64,000 bases of DNA from Amycolatopsis nalaikhensis (GCF_030264295.1 NZ_CP127173.1:8811501-8875500); one strand, 5' to 3'; counted from the stretch's first letter, positions 23,997 through 33,660 are shown. Translations and numbers: made by a program. Notes: generated by a model from the letters alone, not told the origin.

Positions 23997-24528
23997 TCAG
24001 GCGTTCGCCCGCGCGACCCGCCTGGCCACCGCGAACCCGGTGCCGAGCAGGACGGCACCGCCGGTGATCCACGGCCACAGCGGCGCCGGGCCGTCGTCCG
24101 GGCGGGCCGTCATCGCCGCGACCGGGGCCGCCGTGGCCGGGCCCGCGACGGCGAGGCGGAACGGGACCGCGCCGGAGACCGGGTGGCCGTCGGCGGAGGT
24201 GACCCGGTACCGGATCGTGTAGCCGCCGGCGGGCCCCGAGCGGGCGCAGCGGCGCGGACACGCGTCCGTCCACAACGGACGCCGGGCCGGATTCCCAGTG
24301 CGAGGCGCCGTCGGGGCCCAGCACGGCGAGTTCGGTGAACCGGTTCTCCACGGGCTCGTTGAACACGAGCACCGCCTCGGACGGCGACGCCGTGAGCACC
24401 GCGTCCCGGGCGGGCGAGCTGGACACGAGCACGCTGTGCGCGTCGGCCTCGGGCGCGCACAACAAGGACACCCCGGCGACGGCCAGTGCGGCGGTGATCC
24501 GGGCGGGGAAAGACGATCGGGCGGACAT
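23997..24528 (-). pseudogene. CopC-type copper-resistance protein, frameshifted
   Basis: A signal peptide ending APEADA precedes HSVLVSSSPARDAVLTASPSEAVLVFNEPVE, the CopC fold with its N-terminal His ligand. The frame then breaks after APLRPLG. The remainder, AGGYTIRYRVTSADGHPVSGAVPFRL and a C-terminal TM helix, is in another frame. Deleting one C from the run at 24234-24237 restores a continuous protein. CopC proteins bind Cu outside the membrane. An intact paralogue lies at 57112-57636. Confidence 0.8.
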
Positions 24529-24891
24529 GACCGGAAACGCTAGCGAGCACACCGGAACGGACAACCGTGAAGCGTGAAACAGCTGCGTTAAGCAATTCTC
24601 ACCGCCGCAACGCGCCGCCGTCGCCGAACCGGGCAAATCGGGCGCTTGCTCCACTGGTGCGCGCGGCCGATCACCCGAACGGCCCAGAAAACGAGGCGTT
24701 CAGCGGACCATCTCACCGGCGGCCGCCGCCCGGAGGCCGCCCGACTTTACCTCGCCTTCACGGGAAGAACACCCCGCGAAACGGGACGGCTGGTTACCTG
24801 CTCCCCACATCCCGTTCATTCCCCGCCGCTCCGGCATTCCGGCCGACCCCTTTCCGGGTGAGCGCATTCCCGTTCTTTGGAGGACGAAACC
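24529..24891. other. 363-bp intergenic region, divergent promoter
   Basis: No convincing gene is seen here. Open frames in it have unfavourable codon use and no ribosome site. It is less GC-rich around 24560-24600 and probably carries divergent promoters for the CopC remnant (left) and the copper-type operon starting at 24892 (right). Confidence 0.5.
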
Positions 24892-25455
24892 GTGCGAGGT
24901 CCCGCCCTGCGCCGTGACCACGTCATCGCCGCGAGCCTCGCCGGCGCGGTCGTGGTCGTCGTCGGCTACGCGTCCGGCATCGGCCTGCGTCCCGGGAGCG
25001 CCGCGGACGCGGCCACCCCGCCGCCGGTCGCCGACGGCGGGCCCCCGGCGCCGGCCACGACGCAGCCGCTGCCGTCCGGGCTGCCGCCGTCCGGTGTCCC
25101 CGCGGTCCCGCTGCCCGCCGGTGCCCCACCGGCCGAGCCGATGCCCCCGATGCCGCCGGCCCCCTCGGCACCCGGCGACGTCGTCGTCGCGCCGACCCCG
25201 GCTCCCGTGCCGACGACCCCGCCGACCACTCCCCCGCCACCCCCGCCGGGAACGGACGTGCCCGCGTGTGAACCCGGTGCAGCGCAACAGGTTCTGGACA
25301 CCGTCGGCGGGCTCCCGCTGCTCGGCACCGTCACGACCGGGCTCGGCGTCACCGGTCCGGACGGCCTCGGCGCGCTCGTCCTCGGCTACTGCCGCGCCCC
25401 CGACGGCGCGCTCATCCCCGCCGCCGTGCCGTCGACCGTCCCGAGTGGACGGTGA
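24892..25455 (+). CDS. Membrane-anchored proline-rich protein
   Basis: 187 residues from the GTG at 24892, 9 bases after GGAGGA. One N-terminal TM helix (HVIAASLAGAVVVVVGYASGIGL) is followed by a long Pro/Ala linker (about residues 45-130). A small C-terminal region has two cysteines (PACEPGAAQQVLD and LGYCRAP), which may form a disulfide. It starts the copper-type gene set and overlaps the CopD remnant by GTGA. No domain is recognised; it could be an extracellular anchor. Confidence 0.65.
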   Translation: MRGPALRRDHVIAASLAGAVVVVVGYASGIGLRPGSAADAATPPPVADGGPPAPATTQPLPSGLPPSGVPAVPLPAGAPPAEPMPPMPPAPSAPGDVVVAPTPAPVPTTPPTTPPPPPPGTDVPACEPGAAQQVLDTVGGLPLLGTVTTGLGVTGPDGLGALVLGYCRAPDGALIPAAVPSTVPSGR

Positions 25456-26367
25456 GCGTGGACGCCGTCAAAGCGTGGTACGTGCTCGCGCGCGCCGTCG
25501 ACTACACCGGCCTGACGCTCTTCGCCGGCGGGCTGCTGTTCCTGGCCGTGCTCTGGCCGGCGGGGGCGGGCCACCGCGGCGCCCGTTCGGTGCTGGTGAC
25601 CGGCTGGCTCCTCGGCCTGTTCGGCACGCTCGCCGGGCTGGGCCTGCAGGCGGCCTGGGCCGCGCAGCGCCCGGCCGGCGACTTCCTGGCCTGGGACCTG
25701 CTCAGCGAGGCCCTCGACAGCCAGTTCGGGCGGATCTGGTTCGCCAGGGCGTTGCTGTGGCTGCTCGGCGGCGTCGTGCTGGCCTGGCTGCTGCAACGCG
25801 GCCGCGCAGCCGCGACGGCGTTGCCCTGGCGCGTCGCGGCCGGAGCGATCCTCCTCGGGCTGCTCCGCACGACCGGCCTCACCGGGCACGCGGTCGAGAG
25901 CACCCGCCCGTGGCTGACGCAGCTCGCGGACTTCGCGCACCTCGCGGGCGCCGCCGCGTAGATCGGCGGCCTGGCCGTGCTGCTGTTCGGGGTCTTGGCC
26001 CGGCGCGACCCCGGAGAAGCTCGCCACCGTGGTCCCCCGGTATTCGAAGCTCGCGATGACGTCGGTGACCGTCGTCGTCGCCGCGGGCGTGGTCCTCGCG
26101 TGGCAGACCATCGGTGGCCTCGGCCGGGTGTTCGGCACCGCCTACGGCCGGACGCTGCTGGTCAAGCTCGCCGTGCTCGCCGCCGTGCTGCTCGCCGCGC
26201 AGTTCAGCCGCGGCTGGGTCGGCCGCCGCCTCGACTTCGCCGTCGTCCTGCGCGGGGACGCCGGCACCGTCCGCCCGTTCGTCTATTCCGTCGCCGCCGA
26301 GACCACGCTCGTCATCGTGGTCCTCCTCGCGGCGAGCTTCCTCGTCACGGCCAGTCCCGGCCGGTGA
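25452..26367 (+). pseudogene. CopD-type copper-uptake membrane protein, nonsense plus frameshift
   Basis: Residues WYVLARAVDYTGLTLFAGGLLFL, WLTQLADFAHLAGAA and, in another frame, PRYSKLAMTSVTVVVAAGVVLAW belong to one CopD polytopic protein. The frame stops at a TAG (25959-25961) exactly where relatives have Trp in HLAGAAWIGGL. It then shifts at a C run (26009-26012, one C too many), since removing one C gives RRDPEKLATVVPRYSKLAM. So the gene has two independent lesions. It is followed directly by an intact cupredoxin gene. Confidence 0.85.
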
Positions 26368-26393
26368 TCGCGCAGTTCCGAAAGGAGTCCTCG

Positions 26394-27350
26394 ATGGACA
26401 ACCCCACCCCGGCCACCCCCGAGCGACCGGAGGCGGTGCGGCGACGGCACTGGCCGGTCGCCGTCGCGATCGTCGCACTGGCGGCGGCGTTGTTCAGCAT
26501 CGCCACGCTCCGCGGCGGGCAGGGCGAACAGGCCGCCCCGGCGGCGGCCACGAACGTCGACCTCGCGGCGCTGGCCAAGCAGAGCCCGCTGGCCGTGCCG
26601 CTGTACCAAGGCCTCGAGCAGGAACAGCAGGCCGCTCCGGCCGCGTCGGCGAGGTCGGTCGAGGCGATGGGCTACAAGTTCTCGCCCGCCGACCTCAGCA
26701 TCAACGTCGGGGACACGGTGACGTGGACCAACCACGACACCGCGCCGCACAACATCGTGATCACCGACGGGCCGGAGAAGTTCACCTCGCCGACCCTGCA
26801 GAACGGGCAGACCTTCAGCCACACCTTCACCCAGGCGGGCAAGTACTCGTACTACTGCTCGATCCACCCGGACATGAAGGCCACGGTCACGGTCACCGGG
26901 TCGGCCCCGACCAGTGCCCCGCCGACGTCGGCCCCGACGTCCGCGCCGACCTCGCCGCCGAGCCACTCGATGCCGATGCCGACCACCCCGGCCGGCGGCG
27001 GCTCCTGCGTGCCGAAGGCGGTCCTGCAGCCGATCATCGACCACGTCAAGAGCGCGCACCTGGAGACCTCCCCGGGTCAGCAGGTGCAGGACATCCTCAA
27101 CCTGGACCAGTACATCAAGACGCACACGGTGTGGCTGGAGACCGTGCTCGCCCCGGCGTTCGACGGGTCGGGCAGCAAGGTCCTCACCGACACCCTCGCG
27201 CCGATCGTCGCGCACATCAAGAGCGCGCACCTGGAGACGTCGCTGGGTCAGCAGGTGACCGACCTGCTGAACCTCGACCAGTACATCAAGACCCACACGG
27301 TGTGGCTCGAATCCGTGCTGACGCCGCTGCTGGACCAGGCGAGCTGCTGA
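26394..27350 (+). CDS. Membrane-anchored cupredoxin with two C-terminal repeats
   Basis: 318 residues, AAAGGAG ribosome site. An N-terminal TM anchor (WPVAVAIVALAAALFSIATL) leads to a blue-copper domain with a complete ligand set: His in APHNIVI, Cys and His in YYCSIHPDM, and Met. A Pro/Thr/Ser linker follows, then two about 40-residue repeats starting near residues 212 and 269, each with KSAHLETS-GQQV and NLDQYIKTHTVWLE. The protein ends in Cys. Electron transfer or copper binding outside the membrane is likely; the repeats are of unknown role. Confidence 0.8.
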   Translation: MDNPTPATPERPEAVRRRHWPVAVAIVALAAALFSIATLRGGQGEQAAPAAATNVDLAALAKQSPLAVPLYQGLEQEQQAAPAASARSVEAMGYKFSPADLSINVGDTVTWTNHDTAPHNIVITDGPEKFTSPTLQNGQTFSHTFTQAGKYSYYCSIHPDMKATVTVTGSAPTSAPPTSAPTSAPTSPPSHSMPMPTTPAGGGSCVPKAVLQPIIDHVKSAHLETSPGQQVQDILNLDQYIKTHTVWLETVLAPAFDGSGSKVLTDTLAPIVAHIKSAHLETSLGQQVTDLLNLDQYIKTHTVWLESVLTPLLDQASC

Positions 27351-27410
27351 CCCCCGCGGGGTGGCCCGGCCGGGCCACCCCGCCCTTCCCCTTTTGGAGG
27401 ACACCCGGCC

Positions 27411-27854
27411 ATGCCCGACACCGCCGTCCTGCCCGCCCCGCCCGGGATCGGCTACACGCTGCGCCGCGACCGCTGCGTCATCGAAGTTTCCCCGCGCCCG
27501 CCGGTGATCCGCGGCAGGCTCACCGCGACCGGCGGGCACTGGACGCCCGGCTCGACGCTCACGATCACCCTCGGCTCCTTCCGGACCCCGTTGCTCCGCA
27601 GGACGTTCCGCGACGAACTGACCTTCACGGCCGAGGAAGTCGACGACGACCCGTTCGTCGTCGAAGGCCGCGTCGCCGGGCGTGAGGTGAAGCTGCGCGG
27701 TGACGTCCGGCACCGGGACGAGGAGAGCGTCGTCGTGTGGGCGGCGGGGTTCGTGGCCCCGGCCCGCGCGTCGCGGCGTCCGGCGGGCCGGGTGGCGCGC
27801 CTGCTCGCCCGGCGACGGCTGCGCGTCGAGATCGCGATCGAGTTCGTCCGATGA
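27411..27854 (+). CDS. YceI-like lipocalin-type protein (tentative)
   Basis: 147 residues, GGAGGACAC ribosome site. The strand pattern YTLRRDRCVIEVSPRPPVIRGRLTATGG, then LTFTAEEVDDDPFVVEGRVAGREVKLRGDV, resembles the YceI beta-barrel, which binds polyisoprenoids. There is no signal peptide; the C-terminus is Arg-rich. It lies between the two cupredoxin genes and overlaps the second by ATGA, so it belongs to the same operon. YceI genes do occur beside cytochromes and redox proteins. The assignment is by shape only. Confidence 0.5.
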   Translation: MPDTAVLPAPPGIGYTLRRDRCVIEVSPRPPVIRGRLTATGGHWTPGSTLTITLGSFRTPLLRRTFRDELTFTAEEVDDDPFVVEGRVAGREVKLRGDVRHRDEESVVVWAAGFVAPARASRRPAGRVARLLARRRLRVEIAIEFVR

Positions 27855-28450
27855 GGCGGGCTGCCCTGGCCGTCGCGGGCCTGCTGGTGTTCCTGAACCT
27901 GCCCTTCGCGCCCGACCCGGCCGCCGCGGCGACGCAGCAGGTGATGATGCAGGGCTACGCGTACTCCCCCGCCGCGCTGACGGTGCGGGTCGGCGACACG
28001 GTCACGTGGATGCAGCACGACGAGGCCCCGCACGACGTGGTCACCACGAGCGCGCCGGTCGCGTTCCGGAGCCCGCGGCTGTCGGCGGGGCAGAGCTGGA
28101 GCTACACGTTCCGCCAGCCGGGGACGTACGCGTACTACTGCTCGGTGCACCCCGACATGCGGGCCACGGTGACGGTCCTGCCCGCGCCGACGACCGCACC
28201 GCCGAAACCGGCGCCCACGACGGCCAAGCCGACCCCGTCCCGGTCCACGGCGGCGGCTTCCCCGTCATCGGTTCCCACGTCGTCGGCCGCCGCAGCACCG
28301 GTTGCCACCGCGCCACCCACCACCACGGTGCCCTCACCCACGGTGCAGCAGGCGACCGCGCCGTCGCTCGACCCGATGCTGCTGGTGGCCGGGCTCGTCA
28401 CCGGGATCGCGGTGCTGTGCCTGCTCTTGCTCAGCTCGCGCCGGGCGTGA
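27851..28450 (+). CDS. Cell-wall-type cupredoxin with C-terminal membrane helix
   Basis: 199 residues. A signal peptide ends near AAAAT. The blue-copper domain has AYSPAALTVRVGDTVTW, the His ligand in APHDVV and YYCSVHPDM with Cys, His and Met. A long Thr/Ser/Pro/Ala linker (about 115-170) joins a C-terminal TM helix, MLLVAGLVTGIAVLCLLLL, and a basic tail, so the domain is held at the outer face. It is a sister to the cupredoxin at 26394 without the repeats. The start overlaps the previous stop by ATGA. Confidence 0.85.
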   Translation: MRRAALAVAGLLVFLNLPFAPDPAAAATQQVMMQGYAYSPAALTVRVGDTVTWMQHDEAPHDVVTTSAPVAFRSPRLSAGQSWSYTFRQPGTYAYYCSVHPDMRATVTVLPAPTTAPPKPAPTTAKPTPSRSTAAASPSSVPTSSAAAAPVATAPPTTTVPSPTVQQATAPSLDPMLLVAGLVTGIAVLCLLLLSSRRA

Positions 28451-28537
28451 ATTCCTGTCCGCAAACCTGTCCACAAAAGGACTGGACCAATAATATCAGC
28501 GCGTTAGAAAGGAAAGCATCGCCCTTCACCGTGGAAG

Positions 28538-29980
28538 GTGGCCGATGTGCTCAACGTCCTCGTTCCCCTGCTGACCCTGGTCCTCGCCGCCACCCCGGCT
28601 CCCACCCCGGCGGCGGCGGCCGCCACGATCTGCGACAAGTACTGCGACGCCCGGGATCCGGCGTTGTCCCCGGGCGACCGCGAAGGAGCTTCGGCCACGG
28701 TCGGCGGCCGCCGGCTATCCCTGCACCTGGACGACGCCGACGACATGGGCTGGGCGTCGATCACCGGCGGCGCACCCGGCGACCACGTGTGGCTGGACCG
28801 GTCGTTCGACGCCGGGCGCACGTGGGCGTCGGGCAGCAAGCTGGGCGACACGGCGACGCCGTCGGGGGCCACGGGGTGGCGGACGTTGATGTACAACGTC
28901 GACGACTGGGCGAACAAGGGCGTCGGGCTGCTGCGGGCGTGCGGCCAGCCGACGGGATCGTCGACGATCGCGTGCACCGGCTGGGCTCGGACGACGTGGA
29001 ACGCGTGGGACCGCCGCACGGCGGCCGCGACGGCGTTGATGGAGCGGTACAACCTGGGCACGGGCTTGTTCGACACGACGGGCTGGTGGAATTCGGCGAA
29101 CGCGTTGACGGCGCTCATCGACAACATCCGGATCAGCGGAATGGGCAGCTACCGGTACGCGATCGACACGACGTACACGAAGAACCTCGCGGCCCAGGGC
29201 GGCAGCTTCAGAAATGACTATCTGGACGACACGGCGTGGTGGGGCTTGGCGTGGGTGAAGGCGTACGACCTGACGGGTGATAGCCGTTACCTGAACACGG
29301 CCCGGGCGGACGCGGACCACATGGCGGCGTACTGGGACGGAGTCTGCGGCGGCGGGGTGTGGTGGAACACGTCGCGGACGACGAAGAACGCGATCCCGAA
29401 TTCGCTGTACATCCAGCTGAACGCGGCCCTGCACAACCGCATCGCGGGCGACACGGTGTATTTGAGCCGGGCCCGCGCGGGGTGGACGTGGTTCTCGGGC
29501 AGCGGGATGATCAACGGGTCGAACCTGGTGAACGACGGGCTGAACATGTCGACGTGCACCAACAACGGCCAGCCGACGTGGACGTACAACCAGGGAGTGC
29601 CGTTGGCGGCCTTGACGGAGCTGTCCCGGGCGACGGGCGACGCGGGGCTGTTGACGAGGGCCCGCACGCTGGCGAACGCGTCGACCACGAGCACGGCTTT
29701 GAACCCGGGCGGAATCCTCCGCGACCCGGGCGAGACGGCGGGCGGTGGCGGTCTCGACGGGCCGACTTTCAAGGGCGTGTACGTCCGGGATTTGGCTGCG
29801 CTGAACGCGGCGCTGTCGGATCACCCGTACACGGGGTATTTGCAGCGTCAGGCGAACTCGGCGTACGCGAACGACCGGAACAGCGCGGAGGCGTACGGGC
29901 TGATGTGGGCGGGGCCGTTCGACCAGGCGGATGCCGCACGCCAGCAGAGCGCGCTGGATTTGATGAACGCAGCCCCGTGA
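28538..29980 (+). CDS. Secreted GH76-family glycosidase (alpha-1,6-mannanase type)
   Basis: 480 residues from a GTG at 28538 with a signal peptide rich in Ala/Pro. A cysteine-containing N-terminal beta region (TICDKYCDARDP and a DHVWLDRSFDAG segment) precedes the (alpha/alpha)6 catalytic domain. NDYLDDTAWWGLAW contains the Asp pair (D230, D231) that serves as acid/base and nucleophile in GH76. Later motifs NGLNMSTC-type and TWTYNQGVPLAAL are also family-like. The N-terminal module is a probable carbohydrate-binding or sialidase-like strand. The target is an alpha-1,6-mannan of fungi or mycobacterial-type walls. Confidence 0.85.
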   Translation: MADVLNVLVPLLTLVLAATPAPTPAAAAATICDKYCDARDPALSPGDREGASATVGGRRLSLHLDDADDMGWASITGGAPGDHVWLDRSFDAGRTWASGSKLGDTATPSGATGWRTLMYNVDDWANKGVGLLRACGQPTGSSTIACTGWARTTWNAWDRRTAAATALMERYNLGTGLFDTTGWWNSANALTALIDNIRISGMGSYRYAIDTTYTKNLAAQGGSFRNDYLDDTAWWGLAWVKAYDLTGDSRYLNTARADADHMAAYWDGVCGGGVWWNTSRTTKNAIPNSLYIQLNAALHNRIAGDTVYLSRARAGWTWFSGSGMINGSNLVNDGLNMSTCTNNGQPTWTYNQGVPLAALTELSRATGDAGLLTRARTLANASTTSTALNPGGILRDPGETAGGGGLDGPTFKGVYVRDLAALNAALSDHPYTGYLQRQANSAYANDRNSAEAYGLMWAGPFDQADAARQQSALDLMNAAP

Positions 29981-30018
29981 CGGCTTGAGCCGGGCGCGGT
30001 CTGGCCCGACCCCGGCCC

Positions 30019-30070
30019 GGAGGTCGCGAATGACTCATTCGCGACCTCCAGCGCCCCGAATGAGTCATTC
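30019..30070. terminator. Intergenic hairpins between convergent GH76 and htpG
   Basis: A 15-bp perfect inverted repeat (GGAGGTCGCGAATGA, one-base centre, then its complement, 30019-30049) is followed by a second copy of the core, GAATGAGTCATTC (30058-30070). The stem lies between two converging genes, so a bidirectional terminator role is likely. No T tract follows. Confidence 0.6.
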
Positions 30071-30111
30071 GCGACGTCGAAACCCGCCAGGCGAACCCAC
30101 CGGGCGTCAGG

Positions 30112-32001
30112 TCAGAGGGTCTTCTCCAGCCGACCGGCCACCAGCTTGATGAACCGCGACGGGTCGGCCAGCTCGCCACCCTCGGCCAGCAGCGCCATCC
30201 CGTACAGCAGCTCCGCCGTCTCGGCCAGGCCCTCGTCGTCCGGCCGGGCCGCGTACGCCTCCCGCAGCCCCGTCACCAGCCCGTGCTCGGGGTTCAGCTC
30301 CAGGATGCGCTTGATCGGCGGCAGCTCCTGCCCCATCGCGCGGTACATCTTCTCCAGCGTCGGCGTCAGGTCGTGCGTGTCACCCACGATGCACGCCGGG
30401 GAGGTCGTCAGACGCGAGGAGAGGCGGACCTCCTTGACCGTCTCGCCCAGCGCCGTCCCCATCCAGGTCAGCAGGCCCTCGAAGTCCTTCTTCTGCTGCT
30501 CGCGCGCGACCTCGGTGGCCTTCTTGTCCTCCTCCGACTCGAGGTCGACCTGGCCCTTCGCGATCGACTGGAACTGCTTGCCGTCGAAGCCCGGCACCGC
30601 GTCGACCCACATCTCGTCGATCGGGTCGGTCAGCACCAGGACCTCGTAGCCCTTGGCGCGGAACGCCTCCATGTGCGGCGAGTTCTCGATCGCCGAGCGC
30701 GACTCGCCGGTCATGTAGTAGATGTGCTCCTGGCCCTCCTTCATCCGCGAGACGTAGTCCCCCAGCGAAGTCGGCTTCTCCGCGTCGTGCGTCGACGCGA
30801 ACGACGAGATCTCGAGGATCGCCTCGCGGTTCTCGAAGTCGTCGAGCAGGCCTTCCTTCACCGCGCGGCCGAACTCGCGCCAGAACGTCGCGTACTTCTC
30901 GGCGTCCGCGGTCATCATCGTCTTGACCGTCGACAGGACCTTCTTCACCAGGCGACGGCGGATCAGCTGGATCTGCCGGTCCTGCTGCAGGATCTCCCGC
31001 GAGACGTTCAGCGAGAGGTCCTGCGCGTCGACGACGCCCTTGACGAACCGCAGGTACTCCGGCACCAGCGACTCGCAGTCGTCCATGATGAAGACGCGCT
31101 TGACGTACAGCTGCACCCCGCGCTTGCGCTCGCGCAGGAACAGGTCCATCGGCGCGTGCGACGGCAGGAACAGCAGCGCCTGGTACTCGAACGTGCCCTC
31201 GGCCTGCAGCCGGATGGTCTCCAGCGGGTCCTGCCAGTCGTGGCTGACGTGCTTGTAGAACTCGTGGTACTCGTCCTCGGTCACCTCGCTCGACGAACGC
31301 GCCCACAGCGCCTTCATCGAGTTGACCGTCTCGACCTCGTCGCCCTCGCCCTTCATCCGGATGGGCCAGGTGATGAAGTCGGAGTACCGCTTGACGATCT
31401 CCCGGATCTTCGCCGGGGCCGTGTAGTCGTAGAGGTGGTCCTCGGTGTCCTCGGGCTTGAGGTGCAGGGTGACCGCGGTGCCCTGCGGCGCGTCTTCGAC
31501 CGCCTGGATCGTGTACGTGCCTTCGCCGGTCGACTCCCAGCGGACGCCCTCGGCGGTGCCCGCGCGGCGCGTCACCAGGGTGACCTTGTCCGCGACCATG
31601 AAGCTCGCGTAGAACCCGACGCCGAACTGCCCGATCAGGTCCTGCGACGCCGCCGCGTCCTTCGCCTCCTTCAGCTTGGTCAGGAAGTCGGCGGTGCCGG
31701 ACTTCGCGATCGTGCCGATGAGGGCGACGACCTCGTCGCGGGTCATGCCGATGCCGTTGTCCCGCACCGTCAGGGTCCGCTCGGCCGGGTCCGCCTCGAT
31801 GGTGATGTGCAGGTCGGACGTGTCCGCGCCGAGGTCCTTGTCGCGGTACGACTCCAGCCGCAGCTTGTCGAGGGCGTCGGAGGCGTTGGACACGAGCTCG
31901 CGCAGGAAGGTGTCCTTGTTCGAGTAGATCGAATGGATCATCAGCTGGAGGAGCTGACGCGCTTCCGACTGGAACTCCAGCGTCTCGATCGGGGTGGTCA
32001 C
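30112..32001 (-). CDS. htpG: HtpG, Hsp90-family chaperone
   Basis: 629 residues, full length, GTG start. The ATPase N-domain has [41 protein letters not shown] and [15 protein letters not shown]; the middle domain includes [11 protein letters not shown] and [10 protein letters not shown]; the C-terminal domain dimerises. HtpG folds and remodels client proteins in the cytosol in cooperation with DnaK. It is single-gene here, convergent with the GH76 gene. The upstream gap has no clear HspR or CIRCE element. Confidence 0.98.
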
Positions 32002-32152
32002 TTCCGTTCCTTTCCGGGTGCATCGGCCGAGGTGAGGCGATCCTACCGAGGGGGTCCGACAGGTCCGCCGCGCACTTTATGAACGCAATGTAGGTGCGCC
32101 CGGCTCCCGGTGTGATGCTGACCACGCCCCGCTGCCGATCAAGGAGGATCGA

Positions 32153-33091
32153 GTGCCCGGACGCTTCCCCCGGTGGGCCGCCACGTTCGCCGCGGCCTGT
32201 GCCCTGACCACCGCTTTCGCCGCGCCCGCCGCGGCCGCCGGCGTCGTCGACCACCCGGTCCGCACCACCGGCTGCGGGCGCGCCGCCCCGGTGCCCGCCG
32301 GGGTCACGACCACGCGGCACGTCGTCTCGGGCGGGCTCGACCGCGAGTACACCGTGCACCTGCCCGCGAACTACAACCCGCGCCGCGCCTACCCGCTGGT
32401 GCTTTCGTTCCACGGGCACAAGCGCACGTCGCTGTACCAGGAGCAGCTGTCCGGCTTCTCGGCCCTGGACGCGATCGCGGTCTACCCGCAGGGCCTGATC
32501 GGCACCGACGGCGAGTCCGCCTGGACCGGCGCGCCCTACTCGGCCGCCGCGGACGACGTCCTGTTCACCAGCGACCTGCTGAACTCGCTGCAGCGGGGCC
32601 TGTGCGTGGACAACGACCGGATCTTCGCGGCCGGGAAGTCCAACGGCGGCGGGTTCGTCGGGGTGCTGGCGTGCCGCATGGCCGGCCGGATCGCGGCGTT
32701 CGCGCCGGTGTCGGGCGCGTTCTACCCGCAGGGCGGCGCCTGCCACCCGAGCCGTCCGGTGCCGGTGCTCGACTTCCACGGCACGGCGGACACGACGATC
32801 CCGTACGCGGGCAACCCGGCCAAGGGCCTGCCCGCGATCCCGGACTGGCTGGCGGCGTGGTCCACAAGGGACGGTTGCCGCGCGACGCCGGTGTCGTGGA
32901 CGCCGGTGGCGGGGGTGGTGGCCCAGAAGTGGCTCGGCTGCGACCGGGGTGGCGCGCTCGAGCACTACCGCGTCGAAGGGGCCGGGCACGTCTGGCCGAG
33001 CACGGAGCCGAACAACGACTCGGCGACGCCGACGGTCATCGACGCGACCCCGGTGATCTGGCGGTTCTTCCGCACGCACGCCCTGGTGTGA
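32153..33091 (+). CDS. Secreted carbohydrate esterase / PHB-depolymerase family (feruloyl-esterase-like)
   Basis: 312 residues from a GTG after AAGGAGGATC. Signal peptide ends AAPAAAAG. The alpha/beta-hydrolase core has REYTVHLPANYNPRRAYPLVLSFHG, the nucleophile elbow GKSNGGGF with Ser, and a late His in GAGHVWPS. LDFHGTADTTIPY supplies the Asp. This is the CE1/LpqC group that includes feruloyl and acetylxylan esterases and polyhydroxyalkanoate depolymerases. Six or more cysteines suggest disulfides outside the cell. The substrate is probably a plant-wall ester or a polyester. Confidence 0.85.
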   Translation: MPGRFPRWAATFAAACALTTAFAAPAAAAGVVDHPVRTTGCGRAAPVPAGVTTTRHVVSGGLDREYTVHLPANYNPRRAYPLVLSFHGHKRTSLYQEQLSGFSALDAIAVYPQGLIGTDGESAWTGAPYSAAADDVLFTSDLLNSLQRGLCVDNDRIFAAGKSNGGGFVGVLACRMAGRIAAFAPVSGAFYPQGGACHPSRPVPVLDFHGTADTTIPYAGNPAKGLPAIPDWLAAWSTRDGCRATPVSWTPVAGVVAQKWLGCDRGGALEHYRVEGAGHVWPSTEPNNDSATPTVIDATPVIWRFFRTHALV

Positions 33092-33139
33092 AACACGATT
33101 GACGCAGGTCAAGCCTCCGGGCGACGATGATCGGCGCCA

Positions 33140-33174
33140 GACAGAAGCCGCCCCCGTCGGGCGGCTTTCTGTGT
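33140..33174 (+). promoter_or_regulatory. Strong hairpin in the 5' region of the HNH gene
   Basis: The arms AGACAGAAGCCGCCC and GGGCGGCTTTCTGTGTCT pair with one or two bulged bases around the loop CCGTC. A TTGACG at 33098 could be the -35 element of a promoter just upstream. The hairpin could end the esterase message or attenuate the HNH gene, whose GTG is 25 bases further on. Confidence 0.5.
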
Positions 33175-33198
33175 CTTCACCCCGGAAAGAGGTGCGCC

Positions 33199-33660
33199 GT
33201 GAAGGTTCTCGTGCTCAACGCGGGCTACGAGCCCCTGCACACCGTGTCGGTCCCGCACGCGATCCGCATGCTGGTGCGGCACGTGGCCGAGATCCACGAG
33301 GCCGAGGACGGTCTCGCGTACGGGTTGTTCCCGCGCCCGAAGATCGTGCGGTTGCTGAGGTACGTGGTCATGAAGTGGCGATATACGCAGCCGCCGCGCT
33401 GGTCCCGCCGCGGGGTGCTGACCCGCGACGGCCACCGCTGCGCGTATTGCGGCGCCCGCGCGACGACGATCGACCACGTGATCCCGCTGAGCCGCGGCGG
33501 CGAGCGGACGTCGTGGCTCAACACGGTCGCCGCGTGCGGTGGCATGGCCCGCAGTTGCAACGCCCGGAAGGGCGACAGGCTGCCCGCGGAGGCCGGGATG
33601 AAGCTGCGGTTCACCCCGCGCGTGCCGACGTGGGACGAGCTGCACCGGCTCAGTGCGTGA
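33199..33660 (+). CDS. HNH endonuclease
   Basis: 153 residues from a GTG after GAAAGAGG. The start KVLVLNAGYEPLHTVSVPHAIRMLV and the zinc/HNH core RDGHRCAYCGARATTIDHVIPLSRGGERTSWLN are the hallmarks of the widely conserved actinobacterial HNH proteins. C(-x2-)C and a later C-N motif (RSCNARKGDR) form the zinc site, and His-Asp-His the nuclease site. These genes are chromosomal housekeeping-like members of unknown physiological role. No methylase or phage gene is next to it. Confidence 0.92.
   Translation: MKVLVLNAGYEPLHTVSVPHAIRMLVRHVAEIHEAEDGLAYGLFPRPKIVRLLRYVVMKWRYTQPPRWSRRGVLTRDGHRCAYCGARATTIDHVIPLSRGGERTSWLNTVAACGGMARSCNARKGDRLPAEAGMKLRFTPRVPTWDELHRLSA

Noticed and set aside
25930..26040. 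Programmed recoding or readthrough in CopD
   Set aside because: Both a stop and a separate +1 shift would be needed, and no slippery heptamer or downstream structure stands out. Mutation is simpler.
33095..33175. 6C-type small RNA
   Set aside because: The loop has a C-run, but the two-hairpin layout with six or more Cs in each loop of the 6C family is not present; only one hairpin is seen.
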